A stretch of 64,000 nucleotides of DNA from Cognatilysobacter segetis. GTDB taxonomy: Bacteria; Pseudomonadota; Gammaproteobacteria; Xanthomonadales; Xanthomonadaceae. The notes beneath the pieces were generated by a model. It was not told the origin of the DNA, did no database searches, and was given only the letters and a program-made list of their open reading frames with translations. This document shows positions 16,892-23,917 of the stretch, one piece after another (positions within the stretch are counted from its first letter, which is position 1; each line of letters opens with the position of its first letter). The DNA lies in NCBI RefSeq assembly GCF_004359965.1, contig NZ_SMRQ01000001.1, forward strand, positions 43,451-107,450. Direction: 5' to 3'. The translations under genes and the position numbers were made by a program.

Positions 16892-17495
16892 GGTCGGCCT
16901 CCTCGTTCTGCTCGAGCAGCGCGCGCAGGCGACGGCCGCCGCGCGCGAGCTGCGATTTCGAAAAGCTCGCCGACTTCTGCATCAGCGCGGCGATCTCGTC
17001 ATGCGTGTAGCCCTCGGCGTGGTAGAGCCAGAGCACGCTGCGGGTGGACGGCGGCAGCCGCAGCAGCGCGCGGCCGAGGGCGGCGGCATCCGCGGCGGCC
17101 GCGGGCGGCGGCGCGATGTCCTCGAACTCGTGCTCGCCGATCGGCAGCTCGTCGTCCAGCAGCCGCCGGCGTCGCAGCTTCTGCAGCGCCTCGTTGACCG
17201 CAACCTGCCGCAGCCAACCCCAGAACGGACTGCCGCCGCGGAACGTCGCGATTCCGCCGAACACCTTGAGCATCGTGTCCTGCAGCACGTCCGACGCGTC
17301 GTCGCGGTTGCCGCAAAGCCGCAGCGCCAGGTTGAACACGGGCCGCTCGAACCAGCGGAACAGCTGCTCGAAGGCCGCGTGCTCGCCGCGGCGCGCACGG
17401 TCGATCAGGGCCACCGGCACGTCGATCGCGAAGCTGCTGCGCGCGGGGGCGGCAACGGCGGGGGCGGGCTCGACGGCGGTCAGGAGGGGCGGCAT
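16884..17495 (-). CDS. ECF-type RNA polymerase sigma factor
   Basis: 203 residues from the ATG at 17495 (GGAG six bases upstream). Sigma region 2 is seen in FEQLFRWFERPVFNLALRLCGNRDDASDVLQDTMLKVF with the usual D-A-x-D-V-x-Q-D core. Region 4 is seen in LLRLPPSTRSVLWLYHAEGYTHDEIAALMQKSASFSKSQLARG, a helix-turn-helix. An N-terminal extension of about 30 Ala/Pro residues precedes region 2. Directs RNA polymerase to a specific promoter set. Followed by the overlapping membrane-protein gene and the PDZ gene, the typical layout of an envelope-responsive sigma operon. Confidence 0.88.
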   Translation of the reverse strand: MPPLLTAVEPAPAVAAPARSSFAIDVPVALIDRARRGEHAAFEQLFRWFERPVFNLALRLCGNRDDASDVLQDTMLKVFGGIATFRGGSPFWGWLRQVAVNEALQKLRRRRLLDDELPIGEHEFEDIAPPPAAAADAAALGRALLRLPPSTRSVLWLYHAEGYTHDEIAALMQKSASFSKSQLARGGRRLRALLEQNEEADRA

Positions 17496-17546
17496 CAACA
17501 CTCCAGATGCACGGGGCGGCGAAAGCGTCGCAGCCCGGCACGGGCC

Positions 17547-17552
17547 TATACT
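17547..17552 (+). promoter_or_regulatory. -10 element of the SPFH/NfeD operon
   Basis: TATACT 24 bp upstream of the ATG at 17577, with SD GGGGAG between. No clear -35. Confidence 0.45.
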
Positions 17553-17576
17553 CGGCCCATCACAGGGGAGAGTGTC

Positions 17577-18521
17577 ATGGGTGGATCGATCGTCGGGCTG
17601 GTGCTGGCGTTCCTGGTCGTCGTCGTGCTGTTCAAGACCGTGCGCATGGTGCCGCAGGGCTACGAGTGGACGGTGGAGCGCTTCGGCAAATACACGAAGA
17701 CCCTCGAGCCGGGCCTGCACTTCCTGTTCCCGATCGTCTACGGCGTCGGCCGCAAGATCAACATGATGGAACAGGTGCTGGACGTGCCGAGCCAGGACGT
17801 CATCACCAAGGACAACGCCGTCGTCAAGGTCGACGGCATCGTGTTCTTCCAGGTGCTCGACGCGGCCAAGGCCGCCTACGAGGTCGCCACGCTGGAGATC
17901 GCGATCCTCAACCTCGTCATGACCAACATCCGCACCGCGATCGGCTCGATGGACCTCGACGAGTCGCTGTCCAAGCGCGACGAGATCAATACGAAGGTGC
18001 TGGTGGCGGTGGACCAGGCGACGCACCCCTGGGGCATCAAGGTGAACCGGATCGAGCTCAAGGACATCGCGCCGCCGCGCGACCTCGTCGACTCGATGGC
18101 GCGCCAGATGAAGGCCGAACGCGAGAAGCGCGCGAACATCCTCGAGGCCGAGGGCTTCCGCCAGGCGGCGATCCTCAAGGCCGAGGGCGAGAAGCAGTCG
18201 GTGATCCTCGAGGCCGAGGGCCAGCGCGAGGCCTCGTTCCGTGCCGCCGAAGCGCGCGAGCGCCTCGCGGAGGCCGAAGCGAAGGCCACGCAGCTGGTGT
18301 CCAACGCGATCGCGGAAGGCAACGTGCAGGCGATCAACTACTTCGTCGCGCAGAAGTACATCGAGGCCTTCAAGGCGCTGGCCGAGGCGCCCAACCAGAA
18401 GTTCGTGATGATGCCCATGGAGTCGAGCGGCATCATCGGGTCCATCGGCGGCATCGCCGAGCTCGCGAAGGAAGCGCTCGACCGCCAGCCCGGCGCGCGC
18501 CCGCCGGCCGTGCCGCGCTGA
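17577..18521 (+). CDS. qmcA: SPFH/band-7 membrane protein (QmcA/stomatin-like)
   Basis: 314 residues. One N-terminal membrane anchor (IVGLVLAFLVVVVLF) is followed by the SPFH domain (VRMVPQGYEWTVERFGKYTKTLEPGLHFLFPI through DIAPPRDLVDSMARQMKAEREKRA). A long Ala/Glu coiled coil (AEGFRQAAILKAEGEKQSVILEAEGQREA) and a Gly/Ile-rich tail come next. Matches paraslipin/QmcA. Forms ring assemblies in lipid microdomains and is linked to FtsH-type quality control, by family. Followed 7 bp later by the NfeD partner gene, the conserved qmcA-ybbK-like pair. Confidence 0.9.
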   Translation: MGGSIVGLVLAFLVVVVLFKTVRMVPQGYEWTVERFGKYTKTLEPGLHFLFPIVYGVGRKINMMEQVLDVPSQDVITKDNAVVKVDGIVFFQVLDAAKAAYEVATLEIAILNLVMTNIRTAIGSMDLDESLSKRDEINTKVLVAVDQATHPWGIKVNRIELKDIAPPRDLVDSMARQMKAEREKRANILEAEGFRQAAILKAEGEKQSVILEAEGQREASFRAAEARERLAEAEAKATQLVSNAIAEGNVQAINYFVAQKYIEAFKALAEAPNQKFVMMPMESSGIIGSIGGIAELAKEALDRQPGARPPAVPR

Positions 18522-18528
18522 GGCCGCC

Positions 18529-18969
18529 ATGCAGTGGCAGATGCAGACCACCGTCTGGGCGATCCTCGCGCTCGCGCTGATCGCCGCCGAGGTGCTCGCG
18601 CCCGGCGCCTTCATGCTCTGGCTGGGCATCGCCGCGGCGATCACCTGCGGCATCGTGTTCCTCGTCCCTGATCTCGCGCCGGTCTGGCAGATCGTCGTGT
18701 TCTCGGTGCTGAGCATCGCCTCGGTGCTCGTCTACCGGCGCATGAGCCGCGGCCGTGACGTCGAGAGCGACCGGCCGTCGCTCAACCGCCGCGCCGAACA
18801 GCTGGTGGGCCACGTCGTACCGCTGGCGACGCCGATCGTCGCCGGCCGCGGGCGCGTGCAGATCGCCGACGCGCTATGGGACGTCGAGGGCCCGGACCTG
18901 CCCGCCGGCGAGCGCGTGCGCGTCATCGGCGTGCGCGGCATGACGCTGGAAGTGCGGCCGCAGGACTGA
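18529..18969 (+). CDS. NfeD-family membrane protein (YbbK-like)
   Basis: 146 residues. Two or three N-terminal membrane helices (AILALALIAAEVLAPGAFMLWLGIAAAITCGIVFL; WQIVVFSVLSIASVLVY) precede a C-terminal OB-fold (GRGRVQIADALWDVEGPDLPAGERVRVIGVRGMTLEV). This is the short NfeD type without the protease domain. It starts 8 bp after the QmcA-like gene ends and certainly belongs to the same operon. The OB domain is thought to contact the partner SPFH protein. Confidence 0.88.
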   Translation: MQWQMQTTVWAILALALIAAEVLAPGAFMLWLGIAAAITCGIVFLVPDLAPVWQIVVFSVLSIASVLVYRRMSRGRDVESDRPSLNRRAEQLVGHVVPLATPIVAGRGRVQIADALWDVEGPDLPAGERVRVIGVRGMTLEVRPQD

Positions 18970-19017
18970 GCTTCCGGCGGCGAGGCGGGCGTCGCCCACC
19001 TCGGGGCCGCCGCGCGG

Positions 19018-19023
19018 GATAAT
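19018..19023 (+). promoter_or_regulatory. Candidate -10 of gcvT
   Basis: GATAAT 31 bp before the gcvT ATG. The leader would be about 25 nt, too short for a glycine riboswitch. Confidence 0.4.
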
Positions 19024-19053
19024 CGCGGCTTCCCCACGCCGCGACCGCCGCCC

Positions 19054-20148
19054 ATGACGAACAAGACCGTCCTCAACGAGACCCACCGCGCCCACGGCGC
19101 CAAGATGGTCGACTTCGGCGGATGGGACATGCCCATCCACTACGGCTCGCAGATCGACGAGCACCACCAGGTGCGCCGCGACGCCGGCATGTTCGACGTC
19201 TCCCACATGACGGTGGTCGACCTGCGCGGCCCGCGCGTGCGCGAGTTCCTGCGACGGCTGGTCGCCAACTCCGTGGACAAGCTCAAGAAGCCGGGCAAGG
19301 CGCTCTACACCTGCATGCTCAACGAGCGCGGCGGCGTGATCGACGACCTGATCGTCTATTACATGGACGAGTCGTTCTTCCGTCTGGTGGTCAACGCCGC
19401 CACGCGCGAGAAGGACCTGGCGTGGATCCGCCAGCAGGCCGCCGCGTTCGACGTCGAGGTCCGCGAGCGCGACGACTACGGGATGATCGCGGTGCAGGGT
19501 CCGAACGCCCGCGCCAAGGTGATCGGCCTGCTGCGCGAGTCCGACCGCGCGGCGATCGACAAGCTCGGCCGCTTCGCCGCCGGCACCGGCGTCACCGACG
19601 ACGGACTCGAGCTGTTCGTCGCGCGCACCGGCTACACCGGTGAGGACGGTTTCGAGGTGCTGGTGCCGGCCGACCAGACCGTGCGCGTGTGGGATCGGCT
19701 GGTCGACGCGGGCGTCAAGCCGGCCGGCCTCGGCGCGCGCGATACGCTGCGCCTCGAAGCCGGCATGAATCTCTATGGCCAGGATATGGACGAGGACGTG
19801 TCGCCCTACGAGGCGGGCCTCGCGTGGACCGTCGCGATGGACGAGGGCCGCGACTTCATCGGTCGCGCCGCGCTCGAGCAGCAGCTCGCTGCCGGCACCG
19901 CGCGCCAGACGGTCGGCCTCGTCATGGACGAGAAGGGCGTGCTGCGCCACGGCCAGAAGGTGCTGACGTCGGCGGGCGAGGGCGAGATCCTCTCCGGCAC
20001 TTTCTCGCCGACCATCGGAAAGGCGATCGCGCTCGCGCGCGTGCCGGCAGGCGAGGTCGGCGACGTGCGCGTCGACATCCGCGGCCGCGAAGTGCCCGTG
20101 CGCGTGGTCAAGTACCCGTTCGTCCGCGAGGGCGCGAGCCTCGTCTGA
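19054..20148 (+). CDS. gcvT: Glycine cleavage system T protein (aminomethyltransferase)
   Basis: Transfers the aminomethyl carbon from lipoyl-GcvH to THF, giving 5,10-methylene-THF and ammonia. 364 residues, full length. Motifs: [36 protein letters not shown] (folate domain start), [38 protein letters not shown], and the C-terminal beta-barrel with [17 protein letters not shown]. gcvH follows after 107 bp containing a stem-loop and its own -10-like box. gcvP is not in the window. The methylene-THF made here is the substrate of MetF. Confidence 0.97.
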   Translation: MTNKTVLNETHRAHGAKMVDFGGWDMPIHYGSQIDEHHQVRRDAGMFDVSHMTVVDLRGPRVREFLRRLVANSVDKLKKPGKALYTCMLNERGGVIDDLIVYYMDESFFRLVVNAATREKDLAWIRQQAAAFDVEVRERDDYGMIAVQGPNARAKVIGLLRESDRAAIDKLGRFAAGTGVTDDGLELFVARTGYTGEDGFEVLVPADQTVRVWDRLVDAGVKPAGLGARDTLRLEAGMNLYGQDMDEDVSPYEAGLAWTVAMDEGRDFIGRAALEQQLAAGTARQTVGLVMDEKGVLRHGQKVLTSAGEGEILSGTFSPTIGKAIALARVPAGEVGDVRVDIRGREVPVRVVKYPFVREGASLV

Positions 20149-20154
20149 TCCACC

Positions 20155-20185
20155 GGCGCGGACGAGCGGCTGTCGCGTCCGCGCC
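20155..20185 (+). terminator. Stem-loop between gcvT and gcvH
   Basis: Perfect 10-bp arms GGCGCGGACG (20155-20164) and CGTCCGCGCC (20176-20185) around an 11-nt loop, starting 7 bp after the gcvT stop. No U tract, so possibly a weak terminator or processing hairpin. Confidence 0.4.
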
Positions 20186-20192
20186 CCTTGGC

Positions 20193-20198
20193 TAAACT
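20193..20198 (+). promoter_or_regulatory. Candidate -10 of gcvH
   Basis: TAAACT within the small palindrome GGCTAAACTAGCC, 58 bp before the gcvH ATG. The -35 is not clear. Confidence 0.4.
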
Positions 20199-20255
20199 AG
20201 CCGCGCATCGCGTCACCCACCGCATCATCGCGAACCCCACTGCACCGGAGCCCCC

Positions 20256-20648
20256 ATGAGCGAGATCCCTGGCGACCTGAAGTTCCTCAAGACCCACGAA
20301 TGGGCCCGCGTCGAAGGCGACGGCAAGGTGACCGTCGGTATTTCCGACCACGCGCAGGGGCTGCTGGGCGACCTCGTCTACGTCGAGCTGCCGCAGGTCG
20401 GTGACCGCGTCGAAGCCGGCAATGCCTGCGCGGTCGTCGAGTCGGTCAAGGCGGCATCCGACGTGTACGCGCCGGTGTCGGGCAAGGTCGTCGCGGTCAA
20501 CAGCGCGCTGAGCGACAAGCCCGAAACCATCAACGAGGACGCGTTCGGCGAGGGCTGGCTGTTCCAGCTCGAGATCGAGGACGCCGAGCAGCTCAACGAG
20601 TTGCTCGAGCCGGACGACTACGCCGAGCAGCTGGACGACGACCACTGA
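20256..20648 (+). CDS. gcvH: Glycine cleavage system H protein (lipoyl carrier)
   Basis: 130 residues. Shuttles the methylamine group between GcvP, GcvT and GcvL on a lipoyl arm. Lipoylation Lys65 lies in [17 protein letters not shown], with the hammerhead fold markers [21 protein letters not shown] and [11 protein letters not shown]. The C-terminal DDDYAEQ-type acidic tail is usual. The start ATG has a CGGAG SD. Followed at once by a strong terminator, so it is the last gene of its unit. Confidence 0.97.
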   Translation: MSEIPGDLKFLKTHEWARVEGDGKVTVGISDHAQGLLGDLVYVELPQVGDRVEAGNACAVVESVKAASDVYAPVSGKVVAVNSALSDKPETINEDAFGEGWLFQLEIEDAEQLNELLEPDDYAEQLDDDH

Positions 20649-20673
20649 TCGCCGATTTCAAGTTCGATCTCCG

Positions 20674-20709
20674 GAAGGCCGCGGAAGTCCGCGGCCTTCT
20701 TCGTTTTTT
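20674..20709 (+). terminator. Rho-independent terminator after gcvH
   Basis: Perfect 11-bp stem GAAGGCCGCGG/CCGCGGCCTTC with AAGT loop, followed by TTCG and T6. Confidence 0.92.
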
Positions 20710-21189
20710 GCGTTCGCGACCACGGCACGGCCGGTCGACTCGGCAGCGTGCGATCGATGCGCGCGCCGCGCCTGCCCGACGCACGCGAGGCATCGGTCGA
20801 TCCGCTTCGTCGTGCACCAGGCACCGCGTGCGGGGACGCGACGCGGCCCGATCGACATGCGCGCGACGCGTTCGGGGTTCGCGCAGAGTCCGCGCAAACG
20901 GGCTTGTGCGACGCGCAAGCCGGCCGTTTTCTTCGCATCGCGAACACATCGCGCATCGCGTCCGTTCGGCATCCGTTGGGGATGCCCGAGCGGTCGCCGA
21001 CGCCGTTCGCGCGCACTCGCACGAAGGCTGCGCGCGTAAACAAAACGCCGCGTTTTCCGATGTTTTTTTTCATTCGAGGTTCGGCAGCGCGGCGACGCGG
21101 TATTCGTCGACGGGCGATGGCGACGCGCGCGACGCGCTTCGCCCGGCCGGGCGCGGACGACGAGCGGTAAAAAAAATCGCTTCAAGTTG
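20710..21189. other. Gene-poor interval, no recognisable feature
   Basis: About 480 bp with overlapping open frames on both strands but none with a family motif, SD or plausible protein composition; they look like by-products of high GC. Several CGCGACGCG-type words and a 14-bp palindrome (21140-21153, CGCCCGGCCGGGCG) are present. Unusually A/T-rich runs occur near 21060 and 21169-21176. Confidence 0.4.
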
Positions 21190-21218
21190 TTGACATGAAA
21201 AAAAACGCTGATTAGGTT
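21190..21218 (+). promoter_or_regulatory. Sigma-70 promoter of the H1-like gene leader
   Basis: TTGACA (21190-21195), 17-bp A-rich spacer, TAGGTT (21213-21218). This is the best consensus -35 seen in the window. Transcription from about 21225 would give a leader of about 350 nt before the gene at 21576. Confidence 0.65.
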
Positions 21219-21224
21219 TCGCCC

Positions 21225-21575
21225 CAGCAGCTAAACCTGCGAAAGCGAGTGGCAAATAAAGACGCGACAACGCGCAACACAAAACGGAACTCCGCCCGGC
21301 ATGCCAAACCGGTGGACGCAGGTTCCGTTTCCCTCGCGAAAGCACACGTCGCATTCCGAAGCAGCCCGACCCGCCGCTCGCGGGCCGGGCATTTTCATGC
21401 GTACGACGTGGATGCGAACCAGACAGGTGCTGTCGATTTCGGCGGGTGCATCCGTATTCCGCCGCTGCTTCCGCCACATCGGTTCCAGGATGTGGCGGCC
21501 AGTCGCCGGGCTGTTCCCGCGACGTCGTCTTGAACTGGGCAACACCCCGATAGACCACTAACGAGGAGCCACCCC
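21225..21575 (+). other. Long 5' leader of the H1-like gene
   Basis: About 350 nt between the promoter and the ATG. It contains an 11-bp stem with one mismatch (21364-21374 with 21380-21390) followed by ATTTTC, which could act as an attenuator. It is less GC-rich than neighbouring genes. A 94-codon open frame (from GTG 21249) has no SD and no known motif. No riboswitch class was recognised. Confidence 0.4.
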
Positions 21576-22145
21576 ATGGCCACGAAGAAAGCCACCAAGA
21601 AGTCCACCGCCAAGAAGGCGACCAAGAAGGCCGCCGGCAAGAAGGCCGCAGGCAAGAAGGCCGCGACCAAGAAGACCGCAGCCCGCAAGACCGCCGCCAA
21701 GAAGGGCGGTGCTCGCAAGGCCGCTGCCAAGAAGTCGACCGCCCGCAAGTCGGCGGCGAAGAAGGGCGGCGCCCGCAAGACCGCCGCCAAGAAGGGCAGC
21801 GCCCGCAAGGCCACCGCCAAGAAGTCGACCGCCCGCAAGTCGGCGGCGAAGAAGGGCGGCGCCCGCAAGACCGCCGCCAAGAAGGGCGGCGCCCGCAAGG
21901 CCACCGCCAAGAAGGCAACGGCCAAGAAGGCCGGCGCGCGCAAGTCCACCGCCAAGAAGGCCGGCGGCGCTCGCAAGGCGACGGCGAAGAAGGCCGGTGC
22001 CCGCAAGGCCACCGCGAAGAAGTCGGGCGGCGCCCGCAAGTCGACGGCCCGCAAGGCCGGCGGCGCGCGCAAGACGACCCGTCGCAACACCCGTTCGTCC
22101 GACGCGATGACCACGATGCCGGCGACCCCGGCGCCGATGATCTAA
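21576..22145 (+). CDS. Histone H1-like/AlgP-like Lys-Ala-rich DNA-binding protein
   Basis: 189 residues, about 90 percent Lys, Ala, Arg, Gly, Thr and Ser. Built from repeats of KK-x-A-R-K (for example AAKKGGARK, ATAKKAGARK), the C-terminal-domain pattern of H1-like and AlgP/AlgR3 proteins. The last 20 residues change to a neutral tail (DAMTTMPATPAPMI). GAGGAG lies before the ATG at 21576. Expected to be an intrinsically disordered nucleoid protein that binds DNA by charge. The gene carries a near-perfect 90-bp tandem duplication. Monocistronic, with a strong promoter and terminator. Confidence 0.88.
   Translation: MATKKATKKSTAKKATKKAAGKKAAGKKAATKKTAARKTAAKKGGARKAAAKKSTARKSAAKKGGARKTAAKKGSARKATAKKSTARKSAAKKGGARKTAAKKGGARKATAKKATAKKAGARKSTAKKAGGARKATAKKAGARKATAKKSGGARKSTARKAGGARKTTRRNTRSSDAMTTMPATPAPMI
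21735..21914 (+). repeat. 90-bp tandem duplication inside the H1-like gene
   Basis: Copies at 21735-21824 and 21825-21914 encode 30 residues each (STARKSAAKKGGARKTAAKK and ten more). They differ by a single base, giving Ser in copy 1 and Gly in copy 2. Shorter degenerate repeats surround them. Confidence 0.9.
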
Positions 22146-22172
22146 AACAACACCCGGTTACCGCGACACCCG

Positions 22173-22210
22173 ACTCTCTCCCGCAGCCCAGGCGGGGGAG
22201 AGTTTTTTTT
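22173..22210 (+). terminator. Rho-independent terminator of the H1-like gene
   Basis: 12-bp stem ACTCTCTCCCGC/GCGGGGGAGAGT (one wobble pair), 7-nt loop, then T8. Confidence 0.93.
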
Positions 22211-22320
22211 GCCCGCATCCGGTGCGACAGGGACGACTGCCGCCATCGCGGGGGCCGCGCAGCGACCGCTGACCACGACCGGTCGACGGGCGCCGGCCGC
22301 ATCGGACGCCGTGCGCACTG

Positions 22321-22352
22321 CAAAACGAAACGGCCGGCGAATGCCGGCCGTT
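22321..22352 (-). terminator. Terminator of the serine hydrolase gene
   Basis: On the minus strand a perfect 10-bp stem AACGGCCGGC/GCCGGCCGTT (4-nt loop) is followed by TTTCGTTTTG, 24 bp after the stop at 22377. Confidence 0.8.
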
Positions 22353-22376
22353 GTCCTGGTTCGATCGCGCCCGGCG

Positions 22377-23714
22377 TCAGTGCGGGGCGGCGGTGGACTT
22401 GTTGGCGCTCGCGCCGGCGCCGTCCTCGTCGTTGTTGACGAACTGCGTCGGCTCGTCGAAGTCTTCCTTCATCCAGCGGCTGCCGGGAATGCCGAGCGCG
22501 CGGTCGAGGATCGTCGGAACCAGCGCGGACGGCAGCGAGCTCTCGCTGTTCCAGAGCAGCGCAACGCCGAAGTCGCGGTCCGGCAGCATCGCCACGGCGC
22601 CGCGGTAGCCCTGCACGGCACCGCCGTGGAAGACCAGCGTGTTGCCCGCGTAGTTGTAGACGCGCCAGCCGATCGCATACCCCGCCGAGCTCAGGCGCTC
22701 GCGGCGCCAGGCCGACGCACGCGTCTCGCCGGGCGTGTTGACGAGCGGCTGGTGCAGCGTGGCGAGCAGCGAGGGCGACAGCACATCGGGACGGTAGCCG
22801 GTGTGGGCGAGCAGCCACTGCGCCATGTCGGTGGCGCTGGCATTGACGCCCGCCGCCGGGAGCACCGGGTAGTAGGTGGACTTCGGCATCACCGGCACCC
22901 AGCCGCCACGGCCGTGCACATGCGGATGCGCCCAGCGGGGGCTCGCCTCCAGCCCTTCCATGCCGACGCTCGCATCGTTCATGCCGAGCGGCTTGAGGAT
23001 GCGGCGCTGGACTTCCTGGCCGTAGAACTTGCCGGTCGCCGCGAACACGACATCGCCGATGAGGCTGAAGGCGACGTTCTGGTAGCCGTAGCACGTGCCC
23101 GGCTGGCACGACAGCGGCACGTTGGCCAGTCGATGCGTGAGCGTCGAGTAGGGCGTATAGGCCTCGAGGTCGCGGTCGAGCGAATTGCGCGGCAGGCCGG
23201 TGCTCTGGCTGACGACGTTGGCGACGGTCACGTTGCGCGTCGCGTTCGGATCGCTCAGCTGGAAGTTGGGCAGGTACTGCGTGACCTTGTTGTCCCAGCG
23301 CAGCGAGCCGTCGTTGACCAGCAGGCCGGTGAGCGTGCCGGCGAATGCCTTCGACAGCGACGCGAGGCGGAACACGGTGTGCGCGTCGACCGGCTCGGCC
23401 GCCGACACGTCGGTGATGCCGAAGCCGCGCACGCTGACGACGCGCCCCTTGTGCACGATCGCCATGGCGAGGCCCGGCACCTTCTGGTTCGCGACCAGCG
23501 TCTGCGCGAGCGACTCGATCTGCGCGACGTTGAAGTCGGCGGCGATCGGCAGCGGATTGCGCACCACCTGCGGCGCGGCGGCCACGGGCGCGGACGGCGC
23601 CCATGCGGCGGGCGGCGTTTGCGCACCCGCACCGGTGCCGAGCGCGACCGGTAGCAGGAAGGCGAGCGCACCAACGCGCCAGGTGTGGCGACGGGGACGG
23701 AGAACTTCAGTCAT
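22377..23714 (-). CDS. Exported serine hydrolase of the class C beta-lactamase/DD-peptidase fold
   Basis: 445 residues from the ATG at 23714; this start gives a twin-basic signal peptide (RPRRHTWRVGALAFLLPVALGTGAGA). Active-site motifs: Ser119-x-x-Lys122 in LASLSKAF, Tyr211-Gln-Asn213 in CYGYQNVAF, and His363-Gly-Gly365 in VFHGGAVQG in place of the KTG triad. Residues after about 400 form a non-conserved acidic/Ala tail. Such proteins include beta-lactamases, EstB-like esterases and D-aminopeptidases. The substrate here is unknown, so resistance should not be assumed. Likely periplasmic. A -10 (TATGAT, 23748-23753) precedes it. Confidence 0.85.
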   Translation of the reverse strand: MTEVLRPRRHTWRVGALAFLLPVALGTGAGAQTPPAAWAPSAPVAAAPQVVRNPLPIAADFNVAQIESLAQTLVANQKVPGLAMAIVHKGRVVSVRGFGITDVSAAEPVDAHTVFRLASLSKAFAGTLTGLLVNDGSLRWDNKVTQYLPNFQLSDPNATRNVTVANVVSQSTGLPRNSLDRDLEAYTPYSTLTHRLANVPLSCQPGTCYGYQNVAFSLIGDVVFAATGKFYGQEVQRRILKPLGMNDASVGMEGLEASPRWAHPHVHGRGGWVPVMPKSTYYPVLPAAGVNASATDMAQWLLAHTGYRPDVLSPSLLATLHQPLVNTPGETRASAWRRERLSSAGYAIGWRVYNYAGNTLVFHGGAVQGYRGAVAMLPDRDFGVALLWNSESSLPSALVPTILDRALGIPGSRWMKEDFDEPTQFVNNDEDGAGASANKSTAAPH

Positions 23715-23747
23715 GGGCGCGGACTTCCACAGTGCCTTCACGTTTCG

Positions 23748-23753
23748 ATCATA
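23748..23753 (-). promoter_or_regulatory. -10 element of the serine hydrolase gene
   Basis: TATGAT on the minus strand, 34 bp before the start codon. The -35 is uncertain. Confidence 0.45.
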
Positions 23754-23917
23754 GCGTCGAGACGACGCGATGCCAGCCAAAAACCCGTTCAGATTCGTGT
23801 TTTCGTCAGGAACAGTGACGACAAGCCTGCCGCTTTAATGAATGCGTAACGCGTTGCTAACGGCCGCTGGAAGGCCATGGTGGTGGCGATGGGCGTTGCC
23901 TCGCCGTCACCGCATCG

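Noticed and set aside
19000..19053. Glycine riboswitch before gcvT
   Set aside because: Only about 85 bp separate nfeD and gcvT, and the likely leader is about 25 nt. No tandem aptamer could fit.
21249..21533. 94-codon frame with a Lys-rich start in the H1-like gene leader
   Set aside because: It starts at GTG with no SD, has no recognisable motif, and its composition drifts after 30 residues. Treated as leader, though a short regulatory ORF cannot be excluded.
22377..23714. Antibiotic-resistance beta-lactamase
   Set aside because: SxxK and YxN are present, but the KTG position is HGG and the fold includes many esterases and peptidases. There is no mobile element or resistance context.
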